From a virus, in the IMG/VR virus record IMGVR_UViG_3300036828_000984, positions 1 to 45,107 of that record: DNA of 45,107 nucleotides; one strand, given 5' to 3'. Numbering within the stretch: position 1 is the stretch's first letter; each line of letters opens with the position of its first letter. The notes beneath the pieces are model-generated. The model had not been told where the DNA came from. It saw only the letters and a program-made list of their open reading frames with translations, and did no database searches. This document shows, piece by piece, positions 14,329 to 22,610 of the stretch. A program made the translations under genes and the position numbers.

Positions 14329-14622
14329 ATGGCAGAAGAGAAAGAAGAGAAAGCGGCGGCGCCGCAAGCGGACTCCAAGCCGACGCCGACGCAGGACGAA
14401 AACGACTCCGCGGCGATGGGCGAGCATGTCATGGACAAAGAGCCGGACGGAAGCCCGGAAGAAGAGTCGCCCATGGTAGCGCAGCAAAAGCGCGACGAGG
14501 CCCGGAAAGAGAAAACCAAGAGCAAGCAGTCGGAAGCGAGGCCGGCCCAGTCGGGCTATCAGACCCGCGCGGCCCAACCGCAGCACCGGCCGACGCCGCC
14601 ACCGCGCAGCAGCGGCGAGTAA
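14329..14622 (+). CDS. Small charged disordered protein
   Basis: 97 aa, MAEEKEEKAAAPQADSKPTP, rich in Glu, Lys, Pro and Gln, with no hydrophobic core. GAAAGG lies 10 bases before the ATG. It sits between the capsid gene and a strong terminator, so it is expressed with the head genes. It could be a scaffold-like or internal head protein; no family is recognised. Confidence 0.55.
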   Translation: MAEEKEEKAAAPQADSKPTPTQDENDSAAMGEHVMDKEPDGSPEEESPMVAQQKRDEARKEKTKSKQSEARPAQSGYQTRAAQPQHRPTPPPRSSGE

Positions 14623-14636
14623 TTACTCCCTGACCT

Positions 14637-14679
14637 TGGGGATCTTCGGTTTGCGGAAATCGGAGATCCCCATCTTTTT
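14637..14679 (+). terminator. Rho-independent terminator after head genes
   Basis: TGGGGATCT pairs with AGATCCCCA, with an inner CGGTTT/AAATCG stem (one G/U pair), followed by TCTTTTT. It separates the capsid unit from the portal gene and should let capsid mRNA exceed the downstream mRNA. Confidence 0.85.
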
Positions 14680-14702
14680 CCAAATAAGAGCAACGCGAGC
14701 CG

Positions 14703-16139
14703 ATGAATCCCAAGGGCCTTGCGGCACGCGTTCTCGCGCCGATCTTGCGCGCCGCTGAAGGCGCGTTTCGTCCAGGCCCCTATTATCTGCCCGTCAGCGG
14801 AGGCTGGTTATCGGCCGAGGCTGGCGCCAATATGAATTGGTGGCAGTGCGGCCACTCCCTGTGGGGCGGCGAGCGCTCGGCTGTTGTTGAAGCCTGCATT
14901 AGCGCCTACTCACAAACAATAGCGATCTGTCCAGGGGACCATTGGCGATCTAACACCAAAGGCGGCAAGACGCGCATCACGAATTCTGCGGTCTCGCGCA
15001 TTCTGCGCAAGCCGAACGCCTATCAGACAATCAGCGATTTTCTGCTCAATCTCACGGACTCATTGTATCGCGAGGGCAACGCCTACGCCCTGGCATTGCG
15101 CAACGATCGGTTTGAGGTTTCCGAACTGCATCTGATGAATGCGCGCTACAGCAGACCGCAACTCGCGGTGACGGGAGACATTTTCTACAGGTTGGGCGGC
15201 AACGACGTTATCGCCCAGCAGCTCGGCAATCAGCAAATCATCGTGCCGCAACGCGACGTGCTGCATGTCAGATTGCGCACCGACTACCGCGTGCCGCGGC
15301 CGCTGATCGGGGAATCGCCGTTGATGGCCGCGATGAGCGACATCATCGCCACCGATGCGATCTTGCAGCAGCAGATTTCGTTCTATCACAATGAGGCGCG
15401 GCCCAGCGCCGTGCTGTTGACGGATGAGACACTCGACAAGGATCAAATTCAATTCTTGCGCGATCGATGGGATGAACAAACTCGTGGAATAAATCAAGGC
15501 AAGACGCCAATCTTAACTCAAAAGGTAAAACTCCAGCCATGGGCAACGTCCGGCGGAAAAGACACTCAGATCGCTGAAATTGCCAAGATCTCAGATCAAC
15601 GCATCGCGCTCGCCTTTCGCATTCCGTTGCAGATTCTCGGCATCGGCGGAACGCCATATTCGTCGGCCGAATTGTTGATGGCGAGTTGGATTGCGCTCGG
15701 TCTTGGATTTGCTCTCAATCACGTCGAGGAAGCGTTCGGACTCTTATTTGGTTTGAATGGGCAACCCGAGGATTACATCGAGTTTGATACCGATGCATTG
15801 CTGCGATCCGCTCTGAAAGATCGTATCGATGCACTGGTGAAGGGAGTTCAAGGCGGAATTTACGCACCTAATGAGGCGAGAGCGATCGAGGGATATGACG
15901 CAGTGCCTTACGGCGATTCGCCTCGCGTGCAAGCCCAGGTCGTCCCGCTCGAATTCGCTGGCAAGGTGCCTCCCGCACCAACACCAGGAACACCGCCGTC
16001 AACACCAGCCACGCCTCAACCCGCGAAAGAACAACCCGCGAAAGAACAGCCCGCGAAAGATTATCATGCAACAGCCAAACGGGAAGCAACACGACTCATT
16101 GATTCCGCCGCCCGAGCCAGACGGCGATTTGTTGCTTGA
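14703..16139 (+). CDS. Portal protein, HK97 type
   Basis: 478 aa. The body has features of the HK97-family portal: a conserved core with [53 protein letters not shown], and the stem-helix region [21 protein letters not shown]. It forms the dodecameric DNA gate at the special vertex. The C-terminal tail holds a short tandem repeat ([14 protein letters not shown]) and is Pro-rich. Its last 74 bases overlap the start of the collagen-like gene in another frame. The start ATG follows the terminator closely and has only a weak Shine-Dalgarno sequence. Confidence 0.9.
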   Translation: MNPKGLAARVLAPILRAAEGAFRPGPYYLPVSGGWLSAEAGANMNWWQCGHSLWGGERSAVVEACISAYSQTIAICPGDHWRSNTKGGKTRITNSAVSRILRKPNAYQTISDFLLNLTDSLYREGNAYALALRNDRFEVSELHLMNARYSRPQLAVTGDIFYRLGGNDVIAQQLGNQQIIVPQRDVLHVRLRTDYRVPRPLIGESPLMAAMSDIIATDAILQQQISFYHNEARPSAVLLTDETLDKDQIQFLRDRWDEQTRGINQGKTPILTQKVKLQPWATSGGKDTQIAEIAKISDQRIALAFRIPLQILGIGGTPYSSAELLMASWIALGLGFALNHVEEAFGLLFGLNGQPEDYIEFDTDALLRSALKDRIDALVKGVQGGIYAPNEARAIEGYDAVPYGDSPRVQAQVVPLEFAGKVPPAPTPGTPPSTPATPQPAKEQPAKEQPAKDYHATAKREATRLIDSAARARRRFVA

Positions 16140-17628
16140 TGTTTGGCGCGAGGCCCTCGCCGAAACGCTCGCACAAGAACAGGAGCGGTGGCATCGCGAG
16201 CGCGCGAAACAACAAGAGCAATGGCAGCGTGAACGGGCGCTGATAGAGGCGCAGGCCGCTCGCATAATTGCCGAGTTGCGGGCGGAGAACATAGAGCAGC
16301 GCGCCAGATGCGACGCGGCGATTAACGCCAAGCTTGGCGAATTGACTACAATGGTGATCGAGCGGCTAGCGCTGGTGCGCGACGGCGCTGAAGGGATAGC
16401 CGGCCTTGACGGCAAGGACGGCCGTGACGGAGTCGACGGCGCTCCCGGAGCGGTCGGCATGAGAGGGGAGCAAGGGATCGCCGGCGAGAAGGGCGAGAAG
16501 GGCGATCCGGGCGCGGTCGGCCTACCCGGAGAGCGCGGCCCGAAAGGCGATCTTGGCGAGTCGATTGAGGGGCCGCCCGGCCCGACGGGTGAGCGGGGTC
16601 CGCCGGGCGAATCGATTGCCGGACCCCAAGGCCCTCCTGGGGAAAGTGTCATCGGCCCTCCCGGTCCAGTCGGACCGCAAGGCGAGCCGGGACTGCTCGG
16701 GGAACGCGGTTTGCAGGGACTTCGCGGCGTGCAGGGAATGCGCGGCGAGCGCGGCGAGCCCGGCGAGAGTGGTCCTGCCGGCGCGGCTGGATTGCCTGGG
16801 GAGCGCGGAGAGCGCGGAGAAAGGGGCATCGTAGGCCCTCACGGCCCGAGCGGAGATTTCGGCCCGCCCGGCCCCATGGGACAGCCTGGGCTCGTGGGTG
16901 AGAGAGGCGAGCGCGGGGAGAGGGGCGAGACGGTAGTCGGCCCACAGGGCGAGCGCGGCGAGCGCGGCGAGAGCGTTATCGGACCGCCGGGGCTCGTGGG
17001 CGCAAGAGGTGAGAAGGGCGAAAAGGGTGACTCGATCACCGGCCAGCGCGGGGAGAAGGGCGAATCCATCGTCGGCCCGCGAGGACCGGAGGGACCGATC
17101 GGGAAGTTGTCAAAGGTGAAAGAATATGCGCCCGACGCGGTCCATTACAGCGCAGACGTGGTCACATATGACGGCTCGACCTATCAGGCGGCACGCGACA
17201 CCAAGCACGCGCCGCCGCACGCGGATTGGGCTTGCCTCGCGGCGGCAGCCCCGCCGGCGCGGGGGCTGACCATCAAGGGCACCTACATCGAGACAGGGAT
17301 TTACGATGCGTTGGATATCGTGGCCCGCAACGGTGGGGCCTTCGTCGCCCGTAAGGACAAGCCGGGAATCTGCCCCGGTCCGGACTGGCAGCAGATCGCC
17401 CAGCCTGGGAAGGCTGGACCCCGCGGCGATCGGGGCGAGGCTGGCGCGCCCGGAGCGGCCGGACCGGCCGGCAGGAGCGGCGAGCCCGGCAGATCGGCCC
17501 CCATGCTGCGTGAATGGAAGCTCGATCGGAAAACCTATACCGCGACCCCGATCATGAGCGACGGCAGTGAAGGGCCGCCGTTGCCGTTGCGCGGGCTGTT
17601 CGAGCAATTCATCGCCGAAGCCAAGTGA
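16066..17628 (+). CDS. Collagen-like virion protein with carbohydrate-binding-like modules
   Basis: 520 aa from ATG 16066; the open frame upstream belongs to the portal overlap. Residues 1-105 are a charged coiled coil ([19 protein letters not shown]) suited to trimerisation. Gly-X-Y repeats run from about 107 to 346, with many GERGERGE and GPPGP units. Two modules follow that resemble CBM5/12-type domains ([20 protein letters not shown]; then [20 protein letters not shown]), and a second short Gly-X-Y block lies near 449-476. It is probably a trimeric fibre or head decoration that binds polysaccharide; its place next to the portal suggests the head or neck. The long opposite-strand frames over it are artefacts of the repeats. 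Confidence 0.8.
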   Translation: MQQPNGKQHDSLIPPPEPDGDLLLDVWREALAETLAQEQERWHRERAKQQEQWQRERALIEAQAARIIAELRAENIEQRARCDAAINAKLGELTTMVIERLALVRDGAEGIAGLDGKDGRDGVDGAPGAVGMRGEQGIAGEKGEKGDPGAVGLPGERGPKGDLGESIEGPPGPTGERGPPGESIAGPQGPPGESVIGPPGPVGPQGEPGLLGERGLQGLRGVQGMRGERGEPGESGPAGAAGLPGERGERGERGIVGPHGPSGDFGPPGPMGQPGLVGERGERGERGETVVGPQGERGERGESVIGPPGLVGARGEKGEKGDSITGQRGEKGESIVGPRGPEGPIGKLSKVKEYAPDAVHYSADVVTYDGSTYQAARDTKHAPPHADWACLAAAAPPARGLTIKGTYIETGIYDALDIVARNGGAFVARKDKPGICPGPDWQQIAQPGKAGPRGDRGEAGAPGAAGPAGRSGEPGRSAPMLREWKLDRKTYTATPIMSDGSEGPPLPLRGLFEQFIAEAK

Positions 17629-17697
17629 GGCTAACTCGTTGAATTGGCCGAGATATTACATAATATTGATTCCAGAATACGATTAAAATGGAAGGGC

Positions 17698-18030
17698 CTA
17701 AGCGTAAACCCGCCTGTATCCCTTCGCAGCGCGTAGAAACGGCCGCGCCTCGTTGAGCCATTCGCGCTCGATGTTGCGGATCGTGCCGTTCTTCAAGGCA
17801 AAGGCGTTCTCTATCTTCTCGCACATTTTATCCCCGAGGGTGATCAGGCCAGTGCGGTTGTGAAAATAGACACCGAGTAGAGCACGGTTCAAAACCTGAT
17901 CGCCGCCCATTTGGGCTGTAAGGTCCGACGTCTTCCAGCGCCGCTTTCCCATTTCGGACCAAATGAATTCGCGCGGGTGCCGCGTCTTGGTCTGCAAAAT
18001 CCGTAGACGGTTCCGATGGTAAGCGCGCAT
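17698..18030 (-). CDS. HTH (XRE-like) regulator, inverted
   Basis: 110 aa from MRAYHRNRLRILQTKTRHPR. The region RRWKTSDLTAQMGGDQVLN, then LLGVYFHNRTGLITLGDKMCEKIENAFAL, resembles an XRE/Cro-type helix-turn-helix, ending in the usual final helix before a basic tail. It lies on the minus strand inside the plus-strand head cluster and has its own candidate operator (16-bp palindrome) at the start codon, as expected for a self-regulated inserted gene. No Shine-Dalgarno sequence is evident, so it may be leaderless. A longer frame to 18120 is less likely. Confidence 0.55.
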   Translation of the reverse strand: MRAYHRNRLRILQTKTRHPREFIWSEMGKRRWKTSDLTAQMGGDQVLNRALLGVYFHNRTGLITLGDKMCEKIENAFALKNGTIRNIEREWLNEARPFLRAAKGYRRVYA

Positions 18031-18045
18031 TGTTTCATGAAACAA
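18030..18045. promoter_or_regulatory. 16-bp perfect palindrome, candidate operator
   Basis: TTGTTTCATGAAACAA is perfectly symmetrical and touches the start codon of the inverted HTH gene, 18 bases before the start of the Ig-like gene on the other strand. Binding by the HTH protein would control both directions. Confidence 0.55.
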
Positions 18046-18063
18046 GCGTGAAAGGCTTTGAAC

Positions 18064-18453
18064 ATGGCAGTGAACCCGACAGGGACGCAAGCGGAAAACG
18101 ACTTGGCTGCCACAGGTCACACCGTGGTCAGCAAGGTTGCGGACGGTTCCCCGCTCGATCCCAACACCCCGTCATGGCTGCAAGCGCTGCCGGCCAATCT
18201 GACGCTGCCGGTCGTCACTGGGTCGGCGACCGTCGGCTCGACGCTCCAATGCTCGACCGGATCGTGGAACTACGGCGGCCTGACGTACGCCTATCAATGG
18301 TTGCGCGCGGGCGCGAACATCGCCGGCGCTACTTCGAGCAGCTACGTCGTCGTGACCGCCGACAAGACCAACGCCCTCAGTTGCACGGTGATGGCGACCA
18401 ACGCGAAGGGATCGACACCCGCAACTTCGGCGGCGACGGCGGTGGTGCCATAA
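18064..18453 (+). CDS. Ig-like domain virion protein
   Basis: 129 aa. After about 45 residues comes an Ig-like module with a typical core: LQCSTGSWNY, YAYQWLRAGANIAGATSSSY, and ALSCTVMATNAKGST, with two Cys at the usual spacing. Such domains are used as surface decorations that bind carbohydrate weakly (compare Hoc-like proteins). It lies between the portal/collagen block and the connector gene. The ATG at 18064 has GAAAGG upstream; a TTG six bases earlier is less likely. Confidence 0.7.
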   Translation: MAVNPTGTQAENDLAATGHTVVSKVADGSPLDPNTPSWLQALPANLTLPVVTGSATVGSTLQCSTGSWNYGGLTYAYQWLRAGANIAGATSSSYVVVTADKTNALSCTVMATNAKGSTPATSAATAVVP

Positions 18454-18459
18454 GACGAA

Positions 18460-18489
18460 GCGGCCCCCGGACTTGGCCCCGGAGGCCGC
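18460..18489 (+). other. GC hairpin preceding copy 6
   Basis: GCGGCC and GGCCGC form the outer stem, with CCGG/CCGG inside. It lies seven bases after the Ig-like gene stop codon and directly before the 30-nt-loop hairpin copy 6. In copies 1-5 the accessory hairpin follows instead. Confidence 0.6.
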
Positions 18490-18494
18490 CCCTA

Positions 18495-18544
18495 TGATCG
18501 CGGCAACGCAGGGCTGGGTGACAAGAGTGGAATGGCCGCGATCA
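18495..18544 (+). repeat. 30-nt-loop hairpin, copy 6 (different stem)
   Basis: Stem TGATCGCGGC (18495-18504) pairs perfectly with GCCGCGATCA (18535-18544). The loop is exactly 30 nt, starts with A, ends with TG and contains CTGGGTGACA at the same position as in copies 1-5, whose stem is unrelated. This stem replacement with a fixed loop is strong evidence for selected structure. Confidence 0.85.
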
Positions 18545-18576
18545 ATTCCATTATGACGACAATGAGCTGAAAGACA

Positions 18577-19221
18577 ATGGCTGACGTAGACGTCATCGTC
18601 ATCGATCCCGCGACCTCGATCGATCTCATAACGCTCGACGAGTGCAAACTCCTGTGCGGAATTCTTCCGACGGACACGTCGCACGATGACTATTTGACGC
18701 TACAGATCAGTATCCAATCGGAGATGATCTTCAAGATGTGCCATCGGGTTTTCGCGCGCGAAACCGTTGAAGAGAGCTGGCGCGAGATGTACACGAGCGA
18801 GTCAGGAACACGGTTATTCCTGACCCACTGGCCGGTTGACCCCGCCGACATCCAGACGGTGACCGTGAACGGCGAAGTCCTCGATCCAACGCTATGGAGC
18901 CTTGAGCCGAATTCCGGCAAGCTTTCGAATTACGCCGGATGGGTCGAGCCCGCCGTCGTCACCTACACCGGGGGCTACGTGTTGCCCGATGACGCCCCGT
19001 TGCCGTTGAAACATGCAGCGGCGTTGCTGGTGAACGAGGCGCGCCGGCAAGTGATACTTCAGAGCATGGAGGGCATTCGCAGTCTCTCTCATAAGAGCGC
19101 GCGCGTGCAATTCTTTGATCCAAACGCATTGCTGCTGAAGACAATTAGCGCCGGCGGCAACACCGCGGCGCAAATCGCCGTGGCTCGCATCCTTTCAAGA
19201 TACATGCAGACGTACGTCTGA
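18577..19221 (+). CDS. Head-tail connector (gp6-like)
   Basis: 214 aa. The N-terminal pattern LITLDECKLLCGILPTDTSH, then DDYLTLQISIQSEMIFKMC, is typical of phage gp6-like head-tail connector proteins (QLR-type helix pairs). A mid-domain has FLTHWPVDPADIQTVTVNGE and a C-terminal helix has PLPLKHAAALLVNEARRQ. It should form the ring below the portal. The next gene overlaps by one base. Confidence 0.8.
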   Translation: MADVDVIVIDPATSIDLITLDECKLLCGILPTDTSHDDYLTLQISIQSEMIFKMCHRVFARETVEESWREMYTSESGTRLFLTHWPVDPADIQTVTVNGEVLDPTLWSLEPNSGKLSNYAGWVEPAVVTYTGGYVLPDDAPLPLKHAAALLVNEARRQVILQSMEGIRSLSHKSARVQFFDPNALLLKTISAGGNTAAQIAVARILSRYMQTYV

Positions 19222-19562
19222 TGCTGAAAATCGAATTGAATACGTCGCGCGTCGAAGCCAGACTTGCGAAGATGCTGGATGGCATCAAACAATTTGGCAG
19301 CGAGGACATGTCGGCCGAACTGATGGCGTGGCAAGTCGATGACGTGCATCGCCGCTTTCCGCACGTCGAGCAGACCGACCAGCAGACCGTGGAAACATCG
19401 ATTCAGACGCACTCTCACGTCATGGCGGTAGCGCAATCATCGCGGACGCCGCGACCGCCGCGACCGACGGTCGTGCACCGACCGGTCGTGCGACCGCAAC
19501 TGATCGATCGGCTCCGCGAGCGGATGGTCGCCAAGGCGCAGGAAAAGATCACATGGCGGTAG
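19221..19562 (+). CDS. Putative tail-completion protein (gp10-like)
   Basis: 113 aa, MLKIELNTSRVEARLAKMLD, with an Arg/Pro-rich segment (SSRTPRPPRPTVVHRPVVRP) near the C-terminus. Its size, its position between connector and head-tail joining protein, and the N-terminal helix pattern fit HK97 gp10-like completion proteins, but similarity is weak. It overlaps both neighbours (1 and 10 bases), so translation is coupled. Confidence 0.5.
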   Translation: MLKIELNTSRVEARLAKMLDGIKQFGSEDMSAELMAWQVDDVHRRFPHVEQTDQQTVETSIQTHSHVMAVAQSSRTPRPPRPTVVHRPVVRPQLIDRLRERMVAKAQEKITWR

Positions 19563-19924
19563 ATTTCTCGGCATTAGACTATGCGCCGAATTTTGACATG
19601 TGGGCGCGTACGATCACGGTCACTCCCGTCGTGTCCGCGCCGGGTGCCGGCAGCTATCAGATGCGCGGCATTTACGACACCGACGAAAGACTGATCCAAG
19701 GATTGGATGGCGTGTCGATCATTTCCGATCAGAAAACGGAACTTGATATTCTCGAATCGGAATTCGTTGCCAGCGGGTACGCGGTTCCGGTGCAGGGCGA
19801 TATCGTCGATATCCCGCAAGAGAACAACATTCCGGCGCGCGGCCCCTTTGAGATCGTCGATAGCAAAGATAACGGCGGCGGCGAGATCACGCTTGTTATA
19901 CGATTGTTGGAAGTTGCACCGTGA
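19553..19924 (+). CDS. Putative head-tail joining protein
   Basis: 123 aa, MAVDFSALDYAPNFDMWART, mostly beta-strand pattern, with GIYDTDERLIQGLDG and VPVQGDIVDIPQEN. The arrangement resembles phage head-tail attachment proteins of the lambda FII type. It follows the connector genes and ends before a minus-strand terminator that belongs to the inverted gene downstream. Confidence 0.5.
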   Translation: MAVDFSALDYAPNFDMWARTITVTPVVSAPGAGSYQMRGIYDTDERLIQGLDGVSIISDQKTELDILESEFVASGYAVPVQGDIVDIPQENNIPARGPFEIVDSKDNGGGEITLVIRLLEVAP

Positions 19925-19931
19925 CCCTACG

Positions 19932-19964
19932 AAAAAGGCCGTCCCCGGTTGAATGGGGACGGCC
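19932..19964 (-). terminator. Rho-independent terminator with ATTCAACC loop
   Basis: On the minus strand GGCCGTCCCC pairs with GGGGACGGCC (10 bp, perfect), followed by five T. The loop matches that of the terminator at 4461-4500. It ends the inverted gene at 20031-20414. Confidence 0.85.
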
Positions 19965-19970
19965 AGTTAT

Positions 19971-19999
19971 TTGCGACACAGGATCGACTCTGGTCGCAA
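19971..19999 (+). repeat. Half-length relative of the 30-nt-loop hairpin, copy 9
   Basis: TTGCGAC pairs with GTCGCAA around a 15-nt loop that also starts with A and ends with TG. The stretch GACAC, then ACTCTGG, matches copy 2 with the middle missing. It is placed, as in copy 8, between a minus-strand stop codon and a terminator. Confidence 0.55.
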
Positions 20000-20030
20000 T
20001 GGCGGCGGCGGATTGTCGAATTTGCCCTCT

Positions 20031-20414
20031 TCAATCCGCCGTCGTTGCCTTCGTCGTAAGCTGATCGATCACGTCTTCCCAGGAGTCTCCCTGCGCTTTC
20101 ACGTGAAAGAACATCCCGTTTGATGTGCCTACGGTGAACCTGTAGTGGTGACATTTACAGGCGAGTTGATCCTCAATTTTCTGTGCCGCTTTGTGGGCGG
20201 CTGCAAGCTCTTGATATTCTTGATCGGCATCAAGAATAGCTCGATAGCGTGCATCCCGTTTTCTCAGTGCTTCAGCGCGAACTAATCTTGCTTCGGCCAG
20301 CTCTGCTTTTGCCTCCGCTCGTTGCTCGGCGTCCGGTGCTTTTGGATCAACCCTGTACCCGAGCGTCTTGCCAAGAATTTTGGCAAGCTTCTTTACTGCT
20401 ACTACTCTTTCCAT
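20031..20414 (-). CDS. Inverted coiled-coil protein, unknown
   Basis: 127 aa from ATG 20414, which has GAGG nine bases upstream; a TTG at 20435 is an alternative. It starts MERVVAVKKLAKILGKTLGY. A long charged helix (EQRAEAKAELAEARLVRAEA and onward) is followed by a small C-terminal domain with CKCHHYRFTVGTSNGMFFHV that could bind metal through its two Cys and two His, and a WEDVIDQLTTKAT tail. It has its own promoter-like site and terminator, so it is a moron-type gene inserted against the direction of the tail operon. Confidence 0.65.
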   Translation of the reverse strand: MERVVAVKKLAKILGKTLGYRVDPKAPDAEQRAEAKAELAEARLVRAEALRKRDARYRAILDADQEYQELAAAHKAAQKIEDQLACKCHHYRFTVGTSNGMFFHVKAQGDSWEDVIDQLTTKATTAD

Positions 20415-20475
20415 TTTGTAGTCCTCACTTTTCAAACAGCCTACGAAGCCGGACTATTCCGACCCGCACATCTAA

Positions 20476-20484
20476 TATATAGCA
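20476..20484 (-). promoter_or_regulatory. Extended -10 promoter candidate for inverted gene
   Basis: On the minus strand TGCTATATA (TGn plus TATATA), about 60 bases upstream of the ATG at 20414. No good -35 box is present; instead the region holds a tandem TTCCGGCTTT repeat (20492-20511 on the plus strand), which may bind an activator. Confidence 0.4.
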
Positions 20485-20672
20485 AACGCACTTCCGGCTT
20501 TTCCGGCTTTTCGTATGTAACAAACAAATCAACATAGATGGAACGCGCACATCTTTATCAGATCGTGCAGGTCTTGACACGATGGTTGCTGATCTGATCG
20601 CGAACTATCTGATAGATGCGATCAGAGATCTGCCTGCGGTGTGCTGGTCAAAATTATTTTTATGGGAAGGGT
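20485..20672. other. Intergenic region with short repeats
   Basis: Contains the TTCCGGCTTT tandem repeat, a short frame (ATG 20538, about 19 codons) and several overlapping GATCTGATC/GATCAGATC words between 20555 and 20635. No convincing gene is visible. A 128-codon frame beginning at 20582 crosses hairpin copy 4 and is only open by chance; its C-terminal part is the membrane protein listed separately. Confidence 0.4.
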
Positions 20673-20740
20673 GGCCCCGGACATGTTTGTTTTGGGTGAC
20701 AAGCATCGATTGGTCCGGGGCCGTCCAGTCGCCTGGACGG
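20673..20740 (+). repeat. 30-nt-loop hairpin, copy 4, with perfect tail hairpin
   Basis: Stem GGCCCCGGAC (20673-20682) pairs with GTCCGGGGCC (20713-20722); the 30-nt loop carries TTTTGGGTGACA. The tail hairpin CCGTCCAG-TCGC-CTGGACGG (20721-20740) is a perfect eight-base stem with a TCGC loop, the clearest of the set. Confidence 0.85.
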
Positions 20741-20785
20741 CACAGCCAAGCACAAACGATTGCGGGGCGCAATAGAGCCGATGTG

Positions 20786-20968
20786 ATGGCGTTTCGAATT
20801 TTGCTGGTCGTCGCCATGTTGGCCGGGTTTATCTTGGTTGCAATTTCGGTACGGCAGGAATCGCTGGCCACGATGCCGACGCTCTCGATCTACATGTTTG
20901 TCGGCGGGCTCGGCATTATCCTCACTGCGCTGATCCTCAGTGTCATCTTGGTCATCATGAGCGAATGA
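20786..20968 (+). CDS. Small two-segment membrane protein
   Basis: 60 aa, MAFRILLVVAMLAGFILVAI, a short polar turn (SVRQESLATM), then IYMFVGGLGIILTALILSVI. Two membrane segments in 60 residues with little else is holin-like in shape, but the position among neck genes does not prove a lysis role. The ATG at 20786 is the first usable start after hairpin copy 4. Confidence 0.55.
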   Translation: MAFRILLVVAMLAGFILVAISVRQESLATMPTLSIYMFVGGLGIILTALILSVILVIMSE

Positions 20969-20974
20969 AGCGCT

Positions 20975-21355
20975 ATGGCTGTATCGTATGTCCCATCCTT
21001 GAAGTCGACGCGCATGCAGGCGGTCATCGATGAGATCGACTCCGACGTGAATCCGGGCTTCGTCGAGATCGGGACGTCCGGCATGGGGACGGTGTTGGTG
21101 GCCATCACGCTTGCGAAGCCTTCCTTCTCAGAGGACGGTGAGGGAACCATCACGATGCTCGGCACGCCGGTGTCCGGCTCTGCTGCGGCCGCTGGCAAGG
21201 CCGCCAGCGCCACCATCATGAACGGTTCCGGTGCCGAGGTCGTCACCGGGCTCACGGTGGATCTCGCCGATGCCGACATCCTCATCAGCAACGTGGATAT
21301 CGCGCAGGGCGACTCCGTGCCGATTATCTCAGGCGTGATCAGGCACGCCCCATGA
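20975..21355 (+). CDS. Conserved phage structural protein, unknown
   Basis: 126 aa, MAVSYVPSLKSTRMQAVIDE, then VNPGFVEIGTSGMGTVLVAI. The pattern (S-L-K-x-x-R-M-Q-A-V, then E-I-G-T-x-G-M) is one I recognise from hypothetical proteins in phage structural operons. It is a beta-rich small domain, probably a virion component at the neck or head surface. It overlaps the next gene by ATGA. Confidence 0.6.
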   Translation: MAVSYVPSLKSTRMQAVIDEIDSDVNPGFVEIGTSGMGTVLVAITLAKPSFSEDGEGTITMLGTPVSGSAAAAGKAASATIMNGSGAEVVTGLTVDLADADILISNVDIAQGDSVPIISGVIRHAP

Positions 21356-22140
21356 CCGCAACCCTCGACGCAACCGAGGCGCCGGATTCGTGTCTCGTAA
21401 GAATAAGCGGAATCGGCCACGACATCCCGTGGACCGAGGGCGGTGGCATAACCGAGGTTCAAAGCTATCCGTGGCTGGTCGTGAATGCCATCTACAACAG
21501 GCTCACGACGATGACGTTGTTCCGCGGCTGGACGATAAGGCGCATCAACCGCGCGCTGCCGATCGAGAGCGGAATTCATATTCCCTTCCTGGGCATCTAT
21601 CAGAGAGACGAGACCCTTGGCCCCGATGGTGACTACAACCTGGGAGACATCAGGTTCACCAACACGGTCAACATCGGCTTTCAGATCGTCATCAAGAACA
21701 ACGATCCGGTCGCGTGCCTGCAAATGCTGGATCGGTGCTCGACCTACCTGATCAATCAGATTCTACGCGACAACACGTTGACCAATCTTTATCAGGCTGC
21801 GGCCATGCCGGATGGAGGGCCTGCGCTTCAAGGCTTTCCTCGCGGTCGCATCATGGAGCGCTGGGGCACCGTCGGGCAGCGCAACGAGACGCCCGTCGGA
21901 GAGCGGCTGGTCGAGCTGTCGTTCGTGTTCAAGACGGGATTCTATCCGACCGAGTTTCCTGATCTCGAACGCATCGCCATGCAGACCGGATGGCCTGTCG
22001 GCGGCGATGCGGATGACGTCGCCGGTGTTCATCAAGTCTCGATCGTCTACGACTTCGCCCGCGACACCGGGGCCTCTGTTCCATATCCGCTTCCGCCAGA
22101 CGCCGAGTCGCCGCTGCCGTTCCCACCCATGTCGGATTGA
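21352..22140 (+). CDS. Neck/tail structural protein, unknown
   Basis: 262 aa starting MTATLDATEAPDSCLVRISG. Segments such as FRGWTIRRINRALPIESGIH, IPFLGIYQRDETLGPDGDYN and ELSFVFKTGFYPTEFPDLER suggest a soluble beta-rich protein. From its position directly before the sheath block it may be a tail terminator or neck protein. No catalytic motif is seen. Confidence 0.55.
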   Translation: MTATLDATEAPDSCLVRISGIGHDIPWTEGGGITEVQSYPWLVVNAIYNRLTTMTLFRGWTIRRINRALPIESGIHIPFLGIYQRDETLGPDGDYNLGDIRFTNTVNIGFQIVIKNNDPVACLQMLDRCSTYLINQILRDNTLTNLYQAAAMPDGGPALQGFPRGRIMERWGTVGQRNETPVGERLVELSFVFKTGFYPTEFPDLERIAMQTGWPVGGDADDVAGVHQVSIVYDFARDTGASVPYPLPPDAESPLPFPPMSD

Positions 22141-22154
22141 TAGGAGAGATCAAA

Positions 22155-22610
22155 ATGTCAGACGAGTCGAACACATCGCGTTCTCGTTACAGCTCGCAGC
22201 GCAGCAGGGTACCCGCCAGAGAGGAGCGCATTCGCGGTCCGCAGCCGCAGCCCGCTCCTGCTGGACGAACTCCAACCGTGGCGGCGCCGGTTCTGGAGCC
22301 GCATCAGTATCGCGACATCCGGGCCAAGAAATTGGCCGCAGAAGCAAAGGCGCAACCGCAAGCCGCCGCGGCAGCGGTGCCGAGAGTGGATGAGCGAGCG
22401 CAGGCGCGACAAGCTCGGCTGGCACGCATCAAGGCCATGGTGCCCGATCAGACCGTGCGCGTGAAGCCGCGCGACGAGAGCATACGCAAGCTGCTGCGCC
22501 ATCCGCTGCGCGGCCGTGGTTTCCCGTCCACCGGCTCGGTCGAGTGGCCGCTCGATACCTTCACCCGGCGGCGCATCCGTGACGGCGACGTCACGGTTGA
22601 GGGAAGCTAG
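22155..22610 (+). CDS. Basic disordered protein, unknown
   Basis: 151 aa from MSDESNTSRSRYSSQRSRVP, with GGAGA nine bases upstream. The N-terminal 100 residues are Arg/Pro/Ala/Gln-rich and look disordered. The C-terminal 50 residues are more ordered (PRDESIRKLLRHPLRGRGFP and EWPLDTFTRRRIRDGDV). Its role is unknown; it is co-transcribed with the neck genes. Confidence 0.55.
   Translation: MSDESNTSRSRYSSQRSRVPAREERIRGPQPQPAPAGRTPTVAAPVLEPHQYRDIRAKKLAAEAKAQPQAAAAAVPRVDERAQARQARLARIKAMVPDQTVRVKPRDESIRKLLRHPLRGRGFPSTGSVEWPLDTFTRRRIRDGDVTVEGS

Noticed and set aside
15999-17069. Ser/Pro-rich minus-strand frames opposite the collagen-like gene
   Set aside because: They are the reverse reading of Gly-X-Y repeats, which leaves other frames open; no starts or motifs support them.
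20582-20785. N-terminal extension of the small membrane protein
   Set aside because: It runs through hairpin copy 4 in a frame different from copies 2 and 3 and has no protein-like character; ATG 20786 is the better start.
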